From positions 161,157 through 225,156 of the forward strand of contig NZ_FPBH01000013.1 in NCBI RefSeq assembly GCF_900116445.1: a stretch of DNA of 64,000 bases, in the 5' to 3' direction. Every line of letters begins with the position of its first letter. Position 1 is the first letter of the stretch. The position numbers were made by a program, and so were the translations under genes. The notes beneath the pieces were generated by a model. The model made no database searches. It saw only the letters and a program-made list of their open reading frames with translations, and was not told the origin of the DNA. Origin of the DNA: Paraburkholderia aspalathi (GTDB taxonomy: Bacteria > Pseudomonadota > Gammaproteobacteria > Burkholderiales > Burkholderiaceae). Below are positions 50,305-58,788 of this stretch, piece after piece.

Positions 50305-51315
50305 TCAGTCCGGATTGGGTGCATACACGGGCGCACGATTGGCGAAATACAAACCATGCGGTGAACGTCCGACCGCGATCGTGTCGATAAGTTTATATGT
50401 CGTCAGATCAATGATGCCGACATGCCGCGAAAAACGGAATGTGACCCACAGGTAGCGGCGATCCGAAGACAGTTCCATGTCGTCAGGGCCGGGCATGAGT
50501 CCGGTGATGTCGGCGCTTTTCGTCAGCGTGTTGTAATCGAGAATGCTGATTGTGCTTTCCACGCGGTTCGTGAGCGCTACGTGCTGGCCGTCGTCGAGGT
50601 TGCGGAAGTTGTGCGCGCCGCGCCCGGTCTGAATTCTTTTCACGACTTGTTGTTTGTGCCAGTCGACCACGGCCACATCGTCTTCGCCCGTCATGCCGAT
50701 CAACAGATAGCGGTCGCCCGGCGTCATCCAGAGGCCGGCGGGTGTGTTGCCCACATGCAGTTTCCACAGCACCGTCTGCGTCGCCAGATCGATCGCGGCC
50801 ACTTCGCCGGTGTCTTGCAGTGTGACGAATACCGTCTTGCTATCGGATGAGAACGTCATGTGGCTCGGCGTCTTCGAGAGCGGGACACGTTTGGCGAGCG
50901 TCATGTTCTGGCCGTCGTAGTGGTACACGTCGACGCGATCCAGTCGCAGACCGGCTGTCACGAACCATTTGTGATCGGGCGAGAAACCGAGCTGATAGGG
51001 ATCTTCAATATCGTCGACCTTGCGCTGCACCTTGCCTGTGTGTGGATCGAGAAACATCAGGTCGTTCGAGATCGAATCCGCGACGATAAGCGAGTGCCCG
51101 TCGGGCGTGATCATCAGATGGTGCGGTTCCTTACCGGTCGGCTCCGTGCCGATCACCTTATGCGTAGCAGGATCGATCAGCGTCAGTTGGGCTTCGCCGG
51201 AGTCGAGCACGATCACGTTGTCGGCTGCCTGCGCCGGCATCGCCATGGTTAGCGTGCAATACGTTAGCGCGGCAAGCGCGCAGGTCTTTGTAATCGAAAC
51301 GATAGAAAGTGGCAT
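50305..51315 (-). CDS. Exported YVTN-type beta-propeller protein
   Basis: From the ATG at 51315 (MPLSIVSITKTCALAALTY) a signal peptide is followed by AMPAQA-ADN, a likely cleavage site, and then seven short blades of the YVTN/cytochrome d1-like kind (VIVLDSGEAQLTLIDPATHKVIGT, VTLQDTGEVAAIDLATQTV). No haem motif is present. It probably works in the periplasm as a binding or scaffold protein. It precedes the membrane hydroxylase gene. Confidence 0.8.
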   Translation of the reverse strand: MPLSIVSITKTCALAALTYCTLTMAMPAQAADNVIVLDSGEAQLTLIDPATHKVIGTEPTGKEPHHLMITPDGHSLIVADSISNDLMFLDPHTGKVQRKVDDIEDPYQLGFSPDHKWFVTAGLRLDRVDVYHYDGQNMTLAKRVPLSKTPSHMTFSSDSKTVFVTLQDTGEVAAIDLATQTVLWKLHVGNTPAGLWMTPGDRYLLIGMTGEDDVAVVDWHKQQVVKRIQTGRGAHNFRNLDDGQHVALTNRVESTISILDYNTLTKSADITGLMPGPDDMELSSDRRYLWVTFRFSRHVGIIDLTTYKLIDTIAVGRSPHGLYFANRAPVYAPNPD

Positions 51316-51529
51316 CTGAACGATAGACGGGCAGGAAAACAATTTGGGGGAACATCATGGCGGCGGGCGCAGGGGATTCAGCGCGCGTGGCGTGGATCGT
51401 GGCTAACGCGCGCCACACCTACACCGTTAACGGCTTAACGCGCCACTTCGCTCTGTCGATGACACGCGGCACATTGTTATTTGTATGAAGGGTTCGACGC
51501 TGGCTGAGGCAACGTCAGAGGGGAAAATG

Positions 51530-51561
51530 AAAAAGGCGCGGCTGATGACAGCGCGCGCCTT
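51530..51561 (-). terminator. Rho-independent terminator, minus strand
   Basis: Stem AAGGCGCG (51533-51540) with CGCGCCTT (51554-51561), extended inside by GCTG/CAGC around an ATGA loop. On the minus strand it is followed by a run of T residues. It ends the zinc ribbon gene whose stop is at 51605. Confidence 0.72.
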
Positions 51562-51604
51562 CGATTTGATAACTGCTGCCTGGTTCTCGTATTCGCGGAC
51601 ACCT

Positions 51605-51928
51605 TCAATCGAAATCGAACATGTCGAAAAGCGAGCGCTTCTTCTTGTGTCCCCGATAATCCGTTCGGTGATTGTCATACGTGCGGTTGTTGTCGTACGC
51701 GTGGTCGCGATGCCGTTCCCGATCTCGATCCCGATCCGGATAGCTGTCGCGGCTCGTGCGTGCGGTAGCGTTAGCCTGCGCGTCATCGCCGCCGGCGTCC
51801 TGCGCAATCAGCTTGTCGAGTTCGCCGCGATCGAGCCAGACGCCCCTGCATACCGGGCAGTAGTCGATTTCGATTGAGCGTCGCTCGGTCATCAGCAGGT
51901 CAGTGGTCTTGCAAACGGGACATTTCAT
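51605..51928 (-). CDS. TFIIB-type zinc ribbon protein
   Basis: GAGGAG upstream selects the ATG at 51928, giving 107 aa. The N-terminus is a four-cysteine ribbon (MKCPVCKTTDLL ... DYCPVCRGVWLDRGELDKLI), the zf-TFIIB family. The remainder is a low-complexity Arg/Asp/His/Tyr-rich linker and a FDMFDFD end. Its role is unknown; such proteins may bind nucleic acid or act as metallochaperones. It lies downstream of terC on the same strand, 41 bases away. Confidence 0.88.
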   Translation of the reverse strand: MKCPVCKTTDLLMTERRSIEIDYCPVCRGVWLDRGELDKLIAQDAGGDDAQANATARTSRDSYPDRDRDRERHRDHAYDNNRTYDNHRTDYRGHKKKRSLFDMFDFD

Positions 51929-51969
51929 TTCGTTGCTCCTCAAGAGTAAAAAAATTCATCTAGCGCTCG

Positions 51970-52719
51970 TTACTCCGCGCTAACCATGCGCTTCGAATTC
52001 GCCCGGCGCACGAGCATGTTGAGTGCCTCGACAAACGCGGAGAACGCCATAGCCGCGTAGATGTAAGCTTTCGGCACGTGTGAACCAAAACCTTCCGCGA
52101 TGAGCGTCATGCCGATCACGAGCAGGAAACCGAGCGCGAGCATGACGATGGTCGGATTACGGTCAATGAAGCGCGACAGCGGGTTGGCGGCGAACAGCAT
52201 CACGGTGACTGCCGCAATCACGGCAACGAACATGATCGGCATGTGCTCGGTCATCCCGACGGCAGTGATGATGCTGTCGACCGAGAACACGATATCGAGC
52301 ACAAGGATCTGTCCAATCGCAGCCATCGCGGTCAACTGCACGGTCGTGCTGGCCTTGTCGCGTACTTCTTCCGCATGAACGACGTGGTGGCGAATTTCGC
52401 TCGTTGCCTTCCAGACGAGGAACAGGCCGCCGCCGAGCAGGATCAGATCGCGCCATGAAAACGCGTGGCCGAACAGCGTCACGGCAGGCGCGGTCAGTTG
52501 CGCAATCCACGCGACGGTGCCGAGCAGGGCGAGCCGTAGCACGAGCGCAAGCATGATGCCCATGCGCTGAACGCGAGCGCGCTGCGCTTCCGGCAGCTTG
52601 TTGCTGAGGATCGAGATGAAGATCAGGTTGTCGATGCCGAGCACGATTTCCATCACGACCAGCGTGAGAAGCGCAGCCCATGCGGCGGGGTCGGCAGCGA
52701 GTGTGAGTAAAGAGTCCAT
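51970..52719 (-). CDS. TerC-family membrane protein
   Basis: From the ATG at 52719 (MDSLLTLAADPAAW; a TTG at 52734 is also possible) the 249-residue protein has seven or so membrane helices. It keeps the paired acidic motifs of TerC/Alx/MeeF manganese exporters: EIVLGIDNLIFISIL and DIVFSVDSIITAVG. It probably exports manganese or protects extracytoplasmic metalloenzymes. It is divergent from an NhaR-like regulator. I saw no yybP-ykoY-like manganese riboswitch in the 121-bp gap. Confidence 0.9.
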   Translation of the reverse strand: MDSLLTLAADPAAWAALLTLVVMEIVLGIDNLIFISILSNKLPEAQRARVQRMGIMLALVLRLALLGTVAWIAQLTAPAVTLFGHAFSWRDLILLGGGLFLVWKATSEIRHHVVHAEEVRDKASTTVQLTAMAAIGQILVLDIVFSVDSIITAVGMTEHMPIMFVAVIAAVTVMLFAANPLSRFIDRNPTIVMLALGFLLVIGMTLIAEGFGSHVPKAYIYAAMAFSAFVEALNMLVRRANSKRMVSAE

Positions 52720-52840
52720 GGGGTCCGTAAGCAAAGGGTGACAGGCAACGTCGGTATGCCGTCATCATCGCCGTCTTCATGGTTCGGATAAATCAGTGAT
52801 AATCTGAGCGATATATCGATTTTTTCGAAGTATCGCCAAC

Positions 52841-53722
52841 ATGCTTAACTATCGCCATCTCTACTATTTCTGGATCGTCGTGAAAGAGGGCGGCTTCGCG
52901 CGTGCGGCCGAACGTCTCGACATGGCGGTTCAGACGATCAGCGCACAGGTGCGCGAACTGGAGAAATCGATCGGGCGCCAGTTGCTCAAACCGGCAGGGC
53001 GCGGCGTTACGATGACTGAAGCCGGCGAGACGGCTTTCAATCGCGCGGAACAGATTTTTCAAATCGGCGAAGCGCTGCTCGACGAGATGCGCGAGGCGGG
53101 CGGCGAGCGTGTTGCCCGGCTTGCAGTGGGTCTTTCCGACGGCATCTCAAAGCTGGCCGCGCACGCGCTGCTCGCGCCAGTGCTTGAAACGCCGTCGCTC
53201 AGGCTGCTCTGCCACGAGGGCGAACATGCGCAGTTGCTGTCGGAGCTCGCGCTCCATCGGCTCGATCTCGTGCTGGCGTGCCAGCCTGCGCTGCACAATG
53301 CGGATCTGCGCGTCGTGAGCCAGCGCCTCGTCGGTTCGCCGGTCGACTGGTATGGCCCCGCGGAGATCATCCGCAAGGCCGCCCGTGCCGGTTTTCCGCA
53401 GTGCCTGGCCGAGCTGCCCGTGCTTCTGCCCACCGGGCACGGCGCGTTGCGTGCGCGGATAGACCGATGGTTCGAAACCGAAGGAATCCGGCCGCGGATC
53501 GTTGGAGAGTTCGAAGACAGCGCGCTGATGGCGGTGTTCGCCGCGCGTGGCCTCGGCGTGTTTCCGCTCGCGGAACTGGGCGCGGGGGATGTGGCGCTGC
53601 TGCGCGGACTGCGCTGGCTCGGTCGAGCGGAAGGCGTGGTCGAAGAAATCCACGCAATCCGCTCGCGACGCGGACAACATCATGCGCTCGCTTCTCAGGT
53701 GGTCGCTGCCGGGCGTGCGTGA
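52841..53722 (+). CDS. NhaR-like LysR regulator
   Basis: The 293-residue product starts MLNYRHLYYFWIVVKEGGFARAAERL, the hallmark opening of NhaR, and has an atypical LysR effector domain. E. coli NhaR responds to sodium and activates nhaA; here the divergent gene is terC, so the target may be metal or ion export. A 10-bp palindrome CGATATATCG (52809-52818) lies in the gap. Its 3' end overlaps the convergent TerB-like gene by 28 bases. Confidence 0.88.
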   Translation: MLNYRHLYYFWIVVKEGGFARAAERLDMAVQTISAQVRELEKSIGRQLLKPAGRGVTMTEAGETAFNRAEQIFQIGEALLDEMREAGGERVARLAVGLSDGISKLAAHALLAPVLETPSLRLLCHEGEHAQLLSELALHRLDLVLACQPALHNADLRVVSQRLVGSPVDWYGPAEIIRKAARAGFPQCLAELPVLLPTGHGALRARIDRWFETEGIRPRIVGEFEDSALMAVFAARGLGVFPLAELGAGDVALLRGLRWLGRAEGVVEEIHAIRSRRGQHHALASQVVAAGRA

Positions 53723-54156
53723 GTGTACGGCGTGTCCGGCAACGGGATGTGCCGGCTTGCCATCTGGTTTGGCTTAGGCCCCCATGCGTTGAACACAGCA
53801 GCCAGCAAGGCAATTTCACCATCCGCCAGATAGTTGTCCGCGATCGCGACGGCGATACACAGGCGCATTACCTTGCGACGCAGCGCGGGGTCGTCGATCT
53901 CATCTAACAAGGTGGTGAGCAAGGCCGCGCCGATCTGGCCGACTGGCGGCGCGAACGGCGTGTTCGCGACCGATTGATCCTCGCAAAGCGTTTGCACAAT
54001 CTGCGCGAATTGCTCTGGTGCGAGACCGAGTTGGCCCGCTATATCCAGGCTTTCGAGGGCGAGCTCTTCCGAACTGCTGACGTGTCCGTCGGAAGTGAGT
54101 GCCAACGCGACGATACGTGCGGCGGCTTGAGGACTGTTGCGCGGATAGGTACGCAT
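53695..54156 (-). CDS. TerB-like protein, 153 aa
   Basis: The ATG at 54156 follows CAGGAG. The all-helical product has the TerB-type pattern of acidic residues near helix starts: IVALALTSDGHVSSSEELALESL and, near residue 105-120, LCIAVAIADNYLADGEIALLAAV. TerB folds bind metal and appear in tellurite-resistance and stress modules with TerC. Finding it beside terC and an NhaR-like regulator supports a common ion-stress role. It overlaps the regulator's 3' end tail to tail. Confidence 0.75.
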   Translation of the reverse strand: MRTYPRNSPQAAARIVALALTSDGHVSSSEELALESLDIAGQLGLAPEQFAQIVQTLCEDQSVANTPFAPPVGQIGAALLTTLLDEIDDPALRRKVMRLCIAVAIADNYLADGEIALLAAVFNAWGPKPNQMASRHIPLPDTPYTHARPAATT

Positions 54157-54375
54157 GTTTGGGCTCCTGGCGCGGACGATGTCCGCAGTGGTGGTGAACC
54201 TCAGTCTGCGTCAGGTTGGGGAACGGATAAATCTGCTAATCCGGGAGCTAAGGTTCGGAAAAACCGAAGCTTCCGCAATGAACTGCATGAGATCTCCTCG
54301 TTCAGCACGATGCAAAACACCCTATCGGATAAGATACGGCTCGCCGCATTTTTCCGAATAGAAGGAGTGTTTTCA

Positions 54376-54708
54376 GTGATTCAACCGAGCAACGTGTTCA
54401 AGGACAACCTCGCCCAGCTGCCGGCCATCGACGCTATCGAACGTATCGATCTGCTCGACGGCAAGGGCGCCGTGGTGGCCAGCATCGAGAACAAGCCTGG
54501 TAAGCAGGGGTCGCTCGCGGTGTACAACTATCTGCAGCAGGCCTTCGGCACGCTGGACGCCAAGGCGGCCGAACACGGCCTCGCAGTGTTCGCCGAGCAT
54601 ACGGCCGACGCGCGCAACCGTCCGGGTGCACACCCGAACGTCGACCATCTGCTCGCGATTGTGGCCGGTGGGGAAGCGTTGCGCATCGACGTCGTCGCAG
54701 CGGGCTGA
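54376..54708 (+). CDS. DUF2322 protein, 110 aa
   Basis: A GTG at 54376 with AAGGAG upstream begins MIQPSNVFKDNLAQLPAIDAIERIDL, which I recognise as DUF2322, a small conserved proteobacterial family with no known function. The frame is open much further upstream but that part overlaps the TerB-like gene and lacks support. The C-terminus (HPNVDHLLAIVAGGEALRIDVV) is typical. It is probably cytoplasmic and monocistronic. Confidence 0.8.
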   Translation: MIQPSNVFKDNLAQLPAIDAIERIDLLDGKGAVVASIENKPGKQGSLAVYNYLQQAFGTLDAKAAEHGLAVFAEHTADARNRPGAHPNVDHLLAIVAGGEALRIDVVAAG

Positions 54709-54792
54709 GCGCGCTGCTGTTGCATGGCACGGCGTGGATCGCGTGACACCGGTCCGCGCCGTAACCCATATCGGTTCATCGTGACGCCCTGC

Positions 54793-55704
54793 CTACGGAT
54801 GACTACCTGACTCTTCACCGGCAAGAATAAAGTCAACGAACGCCCGGAGCGGAGCCGGCATATGCGTCCGGCTCGGGTAGTACAGAAACGGTCCAGTGAA
54901 GGTTTGACACCACTCGTCGAGCATCGGTACGAGCGCACCTTGCTCTATGGCCGGCCGTAGAAATTCATCGAACGAGTAGACGATTCCCAATCCTGCGATG
55001 GCCGCGCCTCGCTCCAGTTCGATTATTGAGGCGATCATCGGTCCGTTTGGCTCGATCCGCACGACCTCGTCGCCTCGCTTGAATTCCCACGTCGCGAGCA
55101 CGCCGCTGTCGAAGCGATGTCCGATACACGCGTGGTTCAGCAGTTCACCCGGATGTTGAGGTGTGCCGCGGGCCGCGAGGTAGGACGGCGCGGCCGCCGC
55201 GACGAAATGTTGAACGCGCGGGCCGATCGGCACAGCGATCATGTCGCGCTCGAGGCGTTCGTCGTAGCGGATGCCGGCATCGAAGCCCGCCGCGAGGATA
55301 TCGATGAAGGTGTCGTTGGTGCCGACGTCCACCGTGATACCCGGATGAGCGGCGAGGAAACGCGAGAGGAGAGCAGGCAGAATTTCTCTTGCCGCGATCG
55401 ACGGAACGTTTAATCTCAAGGTTCCAGTCGGACTCTCGCGAAAGAGGTTCACCGCGTCCAGCGCGATGGTGATTTCCCCGAAGGCCGGCGCGAGCCGTTC
55501 AAAAAGACGCTGCCCGGCTTCCGTTGGTGTAACGCTGCGCGTCGTGCGGTTGAGCAGTCTGACGCCAAGCTGTTGTTCGAGCCGTCGAACCGCTTCGCTA
55601 AGCGATGAGGCTGACACGCTGCCCGTCAGTGCGGCATGGCGGAACCCGCGTGCCCGTGTGACGGCGACGAATGCTTTCAAATCGGACAGGTCGGGTTCCT
55701 GCAT
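54793..55704 (-). CDS. LysR-type regulator, divergent from AKR
   Basis: The ATG at 55704 (MQEPDLSDLKAFVAVTRARGFRHAA) gives 303 aa. The helix-turn-helix is at about 20-40 (AALTGSVSASSLSEAVRRLEQQL), followed by NRTTRSVTPTEAGQRLF and an effector domain. It is divergent from the aldo/keto reductase at 55816, its most likely target, and belongs to the same subgroup as the LysR at 44668. Confidence 0.9.
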   Translation of the reverse strand: MQEPDLSDLKAFVAVTRARGFRHAALTGSVSASSLSEAVRRLEQQLGVRLLNRTTRSVTPTEAGQRLFERLAPAFGEITIALDAVNLFRESPTGTLRLNVPSIAAREILPALLSRFLAAHPGITVDVGTNDTFIDILAAGFDAGIRYDERLERDMIAVPIGPRVQHFVAAAAPSYLAARGTPQHPGELLNHACIGHRFDSGVLATWEFKRGDEVVRIEPNGPMIASIIELERGAAIAGLGIVYSFDEFLRPAIEQGALVPMLDEWCQTFTGPFLYYPSRTHMPAPLRAFVDFILAGEESGSHP

Positions 55705-55815
55705 TGTTCGCTTTTCCGCACGGGTCATCCGGATTGGGGTGGATTATCGCACGCTGGAAATCGACCGATACTTCAGCGCAAGCGCCTTTCTTGCGGCGCA
55801 CCTACTGAGGACATC

Positions 55816-56838
55816 ATGAAGCAACTTCAACTGGGTAAGACGGGTCCGCAAAGCTCCGCCATCGGTCTTGGCTGCATGGGGATGTCGGGCATGTACGGCC
55901 CGTCTGACCGCGCTGAAAGCATTGCAACGATCCACGCGGCGCTAGAAGCCGGCATCACCTTGCTCGATACCGGCGATTTCTACGGCTCGGGCCACAACGA
56001 AATCCTGATCGGCGAGGCCCTGAAAAGTGCGCCGTCGTCACGCCGCGATTCGGCGATCATCAGCGTGAAATTCGGCGCCATGCGCGACCCCGCAGGTGGC
56101 TGGTCGCTCTACGATGCGCGTCCCGCGGCGGTCAAAAATTTTCTTGCCTATTCGCTGCAGCGCCTGGGCGTCGATCATATCGACATCTACCGCCCTGCGC
56201 GGCTCGATCCCAACGTGCCGATCGAAGACACGGTGGGGGCGATTGCCGACATGATCAAAGCCGGCTATGTGCGGCACGTCGGCTTGTCCGAAGTAGGCGC
56301 CACGACCATTCGCCGTGCGGCAGCAGTGCACCCGGTTAGCGACCTGCAGATCGAGTACTCGCTGATTTCCCGTGGCATTGAAGACGAAATCCTGCCGACC
56401 TGCCGCGAACTAGGAATCGGCGTAACGGCGTACGGCGTGCTATCCCGCGGGTTGATCAGCGGCCACTGGAGCAAGGACGCCGCGGGGAAAGGCGATTTCC
56501 GCGCCATGAGTCCGCGATTTCAGGGGGACAACGTCGATCACAATCTCGCGCTGGTGGATGCGTTGCGCAAGGTGGCCGATGCAAAAGGCGTCTCGGTTGC
56601 GCAGATCGCGATTGCGTGGGTTGCGGCACAGGGCAGCGATATCGTGCCGCTGGTTGGCGCGCGTCGGCGCGATCGTCTCGCCGAAGCACTCGGTGCGGTT
56701 GACGTGACGCTCAGCGCTGAGGATCTGGCCGCGATCGCGCAGGCAGTGCCGCATGGGGCCGCCGCAGGTGAACGTTACGCAGCGGCGCAGATGGCGCATC
56801 TCGACAGCGAACAGGGAAGTAAGGGCCACGCTGCCTGA
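55816..56838 (+). CDS. Aldo/keto reductase with Pro at the catalytic His position
   Basis: From the ATG at 55816 (MKQLQLGKTGPQSSAIGLGCMGMSGMYG) the 340-residue barrel protein keeps Asp and Tyr (LLDTGDFYGSGHNE) and Lys (IISVKFGAM) of the tetrad. The strand that normally reads YxQHRxDP reads IYRPARLDP, so His is replaced by Pro. The same change appears in an AKR subgroup related to AKR13, so the enzyme is probably functional with altered chemistry. The linked LysR gene is divergent. Confidence 0.88.
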   Translation: MKQLQLGKTGPQSSAIGLGCMGMSGMYGPSDRAESIATIHAALEAGITLLDTGDFYGSGHNEILIGEALKSAPSSRRDSAIISVKFGAMRDPAGGWSLYDARPAAVKNFLAYSLQRLGVDHIDIYRPARLDPNVPIEDTVGAIADMIKAGYVRHVGLSEVGATTIRRAAAVHPVSDLQIEYSLISRGIEDEILPTCRELGIGVTAYGVLSRGLISGHWSKDAAGKGDFRAMSPRFQGDNVDHNLALVDALRKVADAKGVSVAQIAIAWVAAQGSDIVPLVGARRRDRLAEALGAVDVTLSAEDLAAIAQAVPHGAAAGERYAAAQMAHLDSEQGSKGHAA

Positions 56839-56918
56839 TGCGGTGATGGGTCGTGCAAACCGGGTGAGACACGCACGCTTGAATGCGCCGCGGCGTGGCT
56901 CACCCTGTTCTCAGCGCG

Positions 56919-58607
56919 TCAGAAACGGTGGTCCGGATCAGTACCCGGCGTGAACGAGACGCCACGCAATACCTCGCCAAAGCCCGCGCTTCGCAACGCG
57001 ACGAATTTCTCGCGAGCAGCACCGGTCGCAGTCGTATTCGCGAGCAGATCGCGAATGGCGACCAGCTTGTTCGGATCGGCGCCCACATCGCCATTGCCGC
57101 TGATGGTCGACGTCATTGCCCAGAGCGTGACTGTGCCGTCATTTTCGACGCGACCGGTCAGGTTGCGCAGCCCATCCGTCGCCGGTGCCCACGGCAATCC
57201 AGTTGCCGCATTGGAGCCGGTCGGATATCCGGAAACCGTGTATTGCTGCCCCAGGTTCAGACCCGCTTGCAGGGTGTAGGCGAGCGTCCACTTTTTCGCG
57301 CCAGCGTTATACACCCACTTCTGCAAACCCGCGCCAGTCTGCGCGGCCGCGTGCGTGTACAGATCGGGGCCGCCCGTGTAGCCATCGCCCTCGTCCGCGA
57401 CATAGAGCGTCGTCGCGTTGGCGAACCAGAGGCCGAACGGAAAGGAGAGCGTAGTCGCGGTCTTGTTGGGCGTCGAAGGGAAACCGGCCAGCACGCACAT
57501 ATTGTTTGGCAGTCCGTTGGTTTGGACCGTTGCGGAATCGTAAGCAAGCGCCTTGCTGGGCAGTGCCGCATTCGTAGCCGGCACACCTGTGCCAGACGGG
57601 CAGGCTTTCCCCGTGGTGTCCACAAAATACACTGTGTTCACGCCGTTGCTGCCGCTACCCTTCGTAAAGTAGAGGACGTTGTTGAATACGGTCATGCCAC
57701 GGAAGTTATCGTCCTTGCCGATCTTGTCTGCCGAGCCGCCAAGTTCAGTGACCGAAAAGCTGGCGAGCGGTGTCGGCGCGCCCGGGTCCTGCTGCGCCTC
57801 ATGCTTTTTCGTGGCGTCGATGAATTGTGCGCCGGCGCCGATGACCACTCCGGCCGGTTGAGGGTTCGCACCGTTACCCGCGTTGCCGGCTGTGTAGAAG
57901 AAATCCTCGCCATCGCGGTTATTCAGAATCGCCGAACGGCCGTTGTTGCCGCTATATGCATTCGTCTCGGTGATGCGGAAGTGCCCATCACGGTCGACGC
58001 GAGCGACTGCCCGATAGTAATTCTGCCCCACCGGATTAGTGGGATCGACTACACCTGGCGTCTTCGAATTGGAGACATCCACCGTATTCACCGGCGCGAC
58101 ATACCCCATAAAGGTCAGGTACTGGCCGTCGAGCGAAAGGTGCAGGCCGAGTTCCGATTTGGAACTGAAGCTGGTGACGAGTTGGTCGCGTCGCGGCGTT
58201 TTCTGCAAACTGTTGGGCACTTCGAGCGAGCTGACCCACTCGCCTGACGGCGTGAGCTGATCGAGAAAGATCCGCGACGTGATGCCGAAGCTGGCGTCGT
58301 AACCATCGTTGTTCCAAACAAACGGATAGGTACCGTCGTTCGGCGCGCCAGTTGCCGCGCTACAACCGCCCTGAGTGGCTCCGCAATTCGGCGGTAGGAT
58401 CGCGCCAACCTGAACGTTGCTCGACAGGTTGTCGTACACGCTTCGACTTACAACCAGTAAGCCTGGCTCGAAGCGACTTTCGCCGCGGAAATCGGACTGT
58501 TCGGCATGGGCGTTGAGGGCGGCGGCGCATAGCACGAGTGCTACCGTGGAAGCCGGTCGGGGAAATGACAGGCGGCGTGTCGCGTTGCAGACGGGAGTCG
58601 TTTTCAT
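56919..58607 (-). CDS. Large secreted protein of unknown function, 562 aa
   Basis: A signal peptide (about 1-35, ending NAHA-EQ) precedes a Gly/Asn/Thr/Ser-rich mature protein. Patterns such as LSLDGQYLTFMGY, FRGMTVFNNVLYFTKGSG, PFGLWFANATTLYVADEGDG and GRVENDGTVTLWAMTST suggest an irregular beta-propeller of six or more blades, perhaps with disulfides (four cysteines after the signal). I do not recognise the family firmly. It has its own transcription unit, convergent with the AKR gene. Confidence 0.75.
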   Translation of the reverse strand: MKTTPVCNATRRLSFPRPASTVALVLCAAALNAHAEQSDFRGESRFEPGLLVVSRSVYDNLSSNVQVGAILPPNCGATQGGCSAATGAPNDGTYPFVWNNDGYDASFGITSRIFLDQLTPSGEWVSSLEVPNSLQKTPRRDQLVTSFSSKSELGLHLSLDGQYLTFMGYVAPVNTVDVSNSKTPGVVDPTNPVGQNYYRAVARVDRDGHFRITETNAYSGNNGRSAILNNRDGEDFFYTAGNAGNGANPQPAGVVIGAGAQFIDATKKHEAQQDPGAPTPLASFSVTELGGSADKIGKDDNFRGMTVFNNVLYFTKGSGSNGVNTVYFVDTTGKACPSGTGVPATNAALPSKALAYDSATVQTNGLPNNMCVLAGFPSTPNKTATTLSFPFGLWFANATTLYVADEGDGYTGGPDLYTHAAAQTGAGLQKWVYNAGAKKWTLAYTLQAGLNLGQQYTVSGYPTGSNAATGLPWAPATDGLRNLTGRVENDGTVTLWAMTSTISGNGDVGADPNKLVAIRDLLANTTATGAAREKFVALRSAGFGEVLRGVSFTPGTDPDHRF

Positions 58608-58739
58608 CTGTTGGTTCCGGGTGGGGAAGTAGAAGTTCTTTTCAGACGGACTAGCACGTACAACCCGGTTACCGTATCAACGCATGATGAAGGATTAGTG
58701 GCGGCGACTTCGGTGCAAACCCCCATTGCGTATCGGCCT

Positions 58740-58777
58740 ATCCGCTTCCCATTACACAATGCAAACGGGAAGCGGAT
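58740..58777. repeat. Inverted repeat upstream of secreted-protein gene
   Basis: Perfect 11-bp arms ATCCGCTTCCC (58740-58750) and GGGAAGCGGAT (58767-58777) around a 16-base loop. It lies between the stop of the SDR gene (58789) and the start of the secreted-protein gene (58607), both minus strand. No T-run follows, so it may be a terminator without U-tract or a regulatory site. Confidence 0.55.
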
Positions 58778-58788
58778 GGTGTCAGCAT

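Noticed and set aside
52720..52840. Manganese riboswitch (yybP-ykoY) upstream of terC
   Set aside because: The gap is short and I could not find the conserved loop sequences; only a 10-bp palindrome is visible.
53974..54375. An N-terminal extension of the DUF2322 protein
   Set aside because: It is antisense to the TerB-like gene; the family starts at MIQPSNVF, which matches the GTG at 54376.
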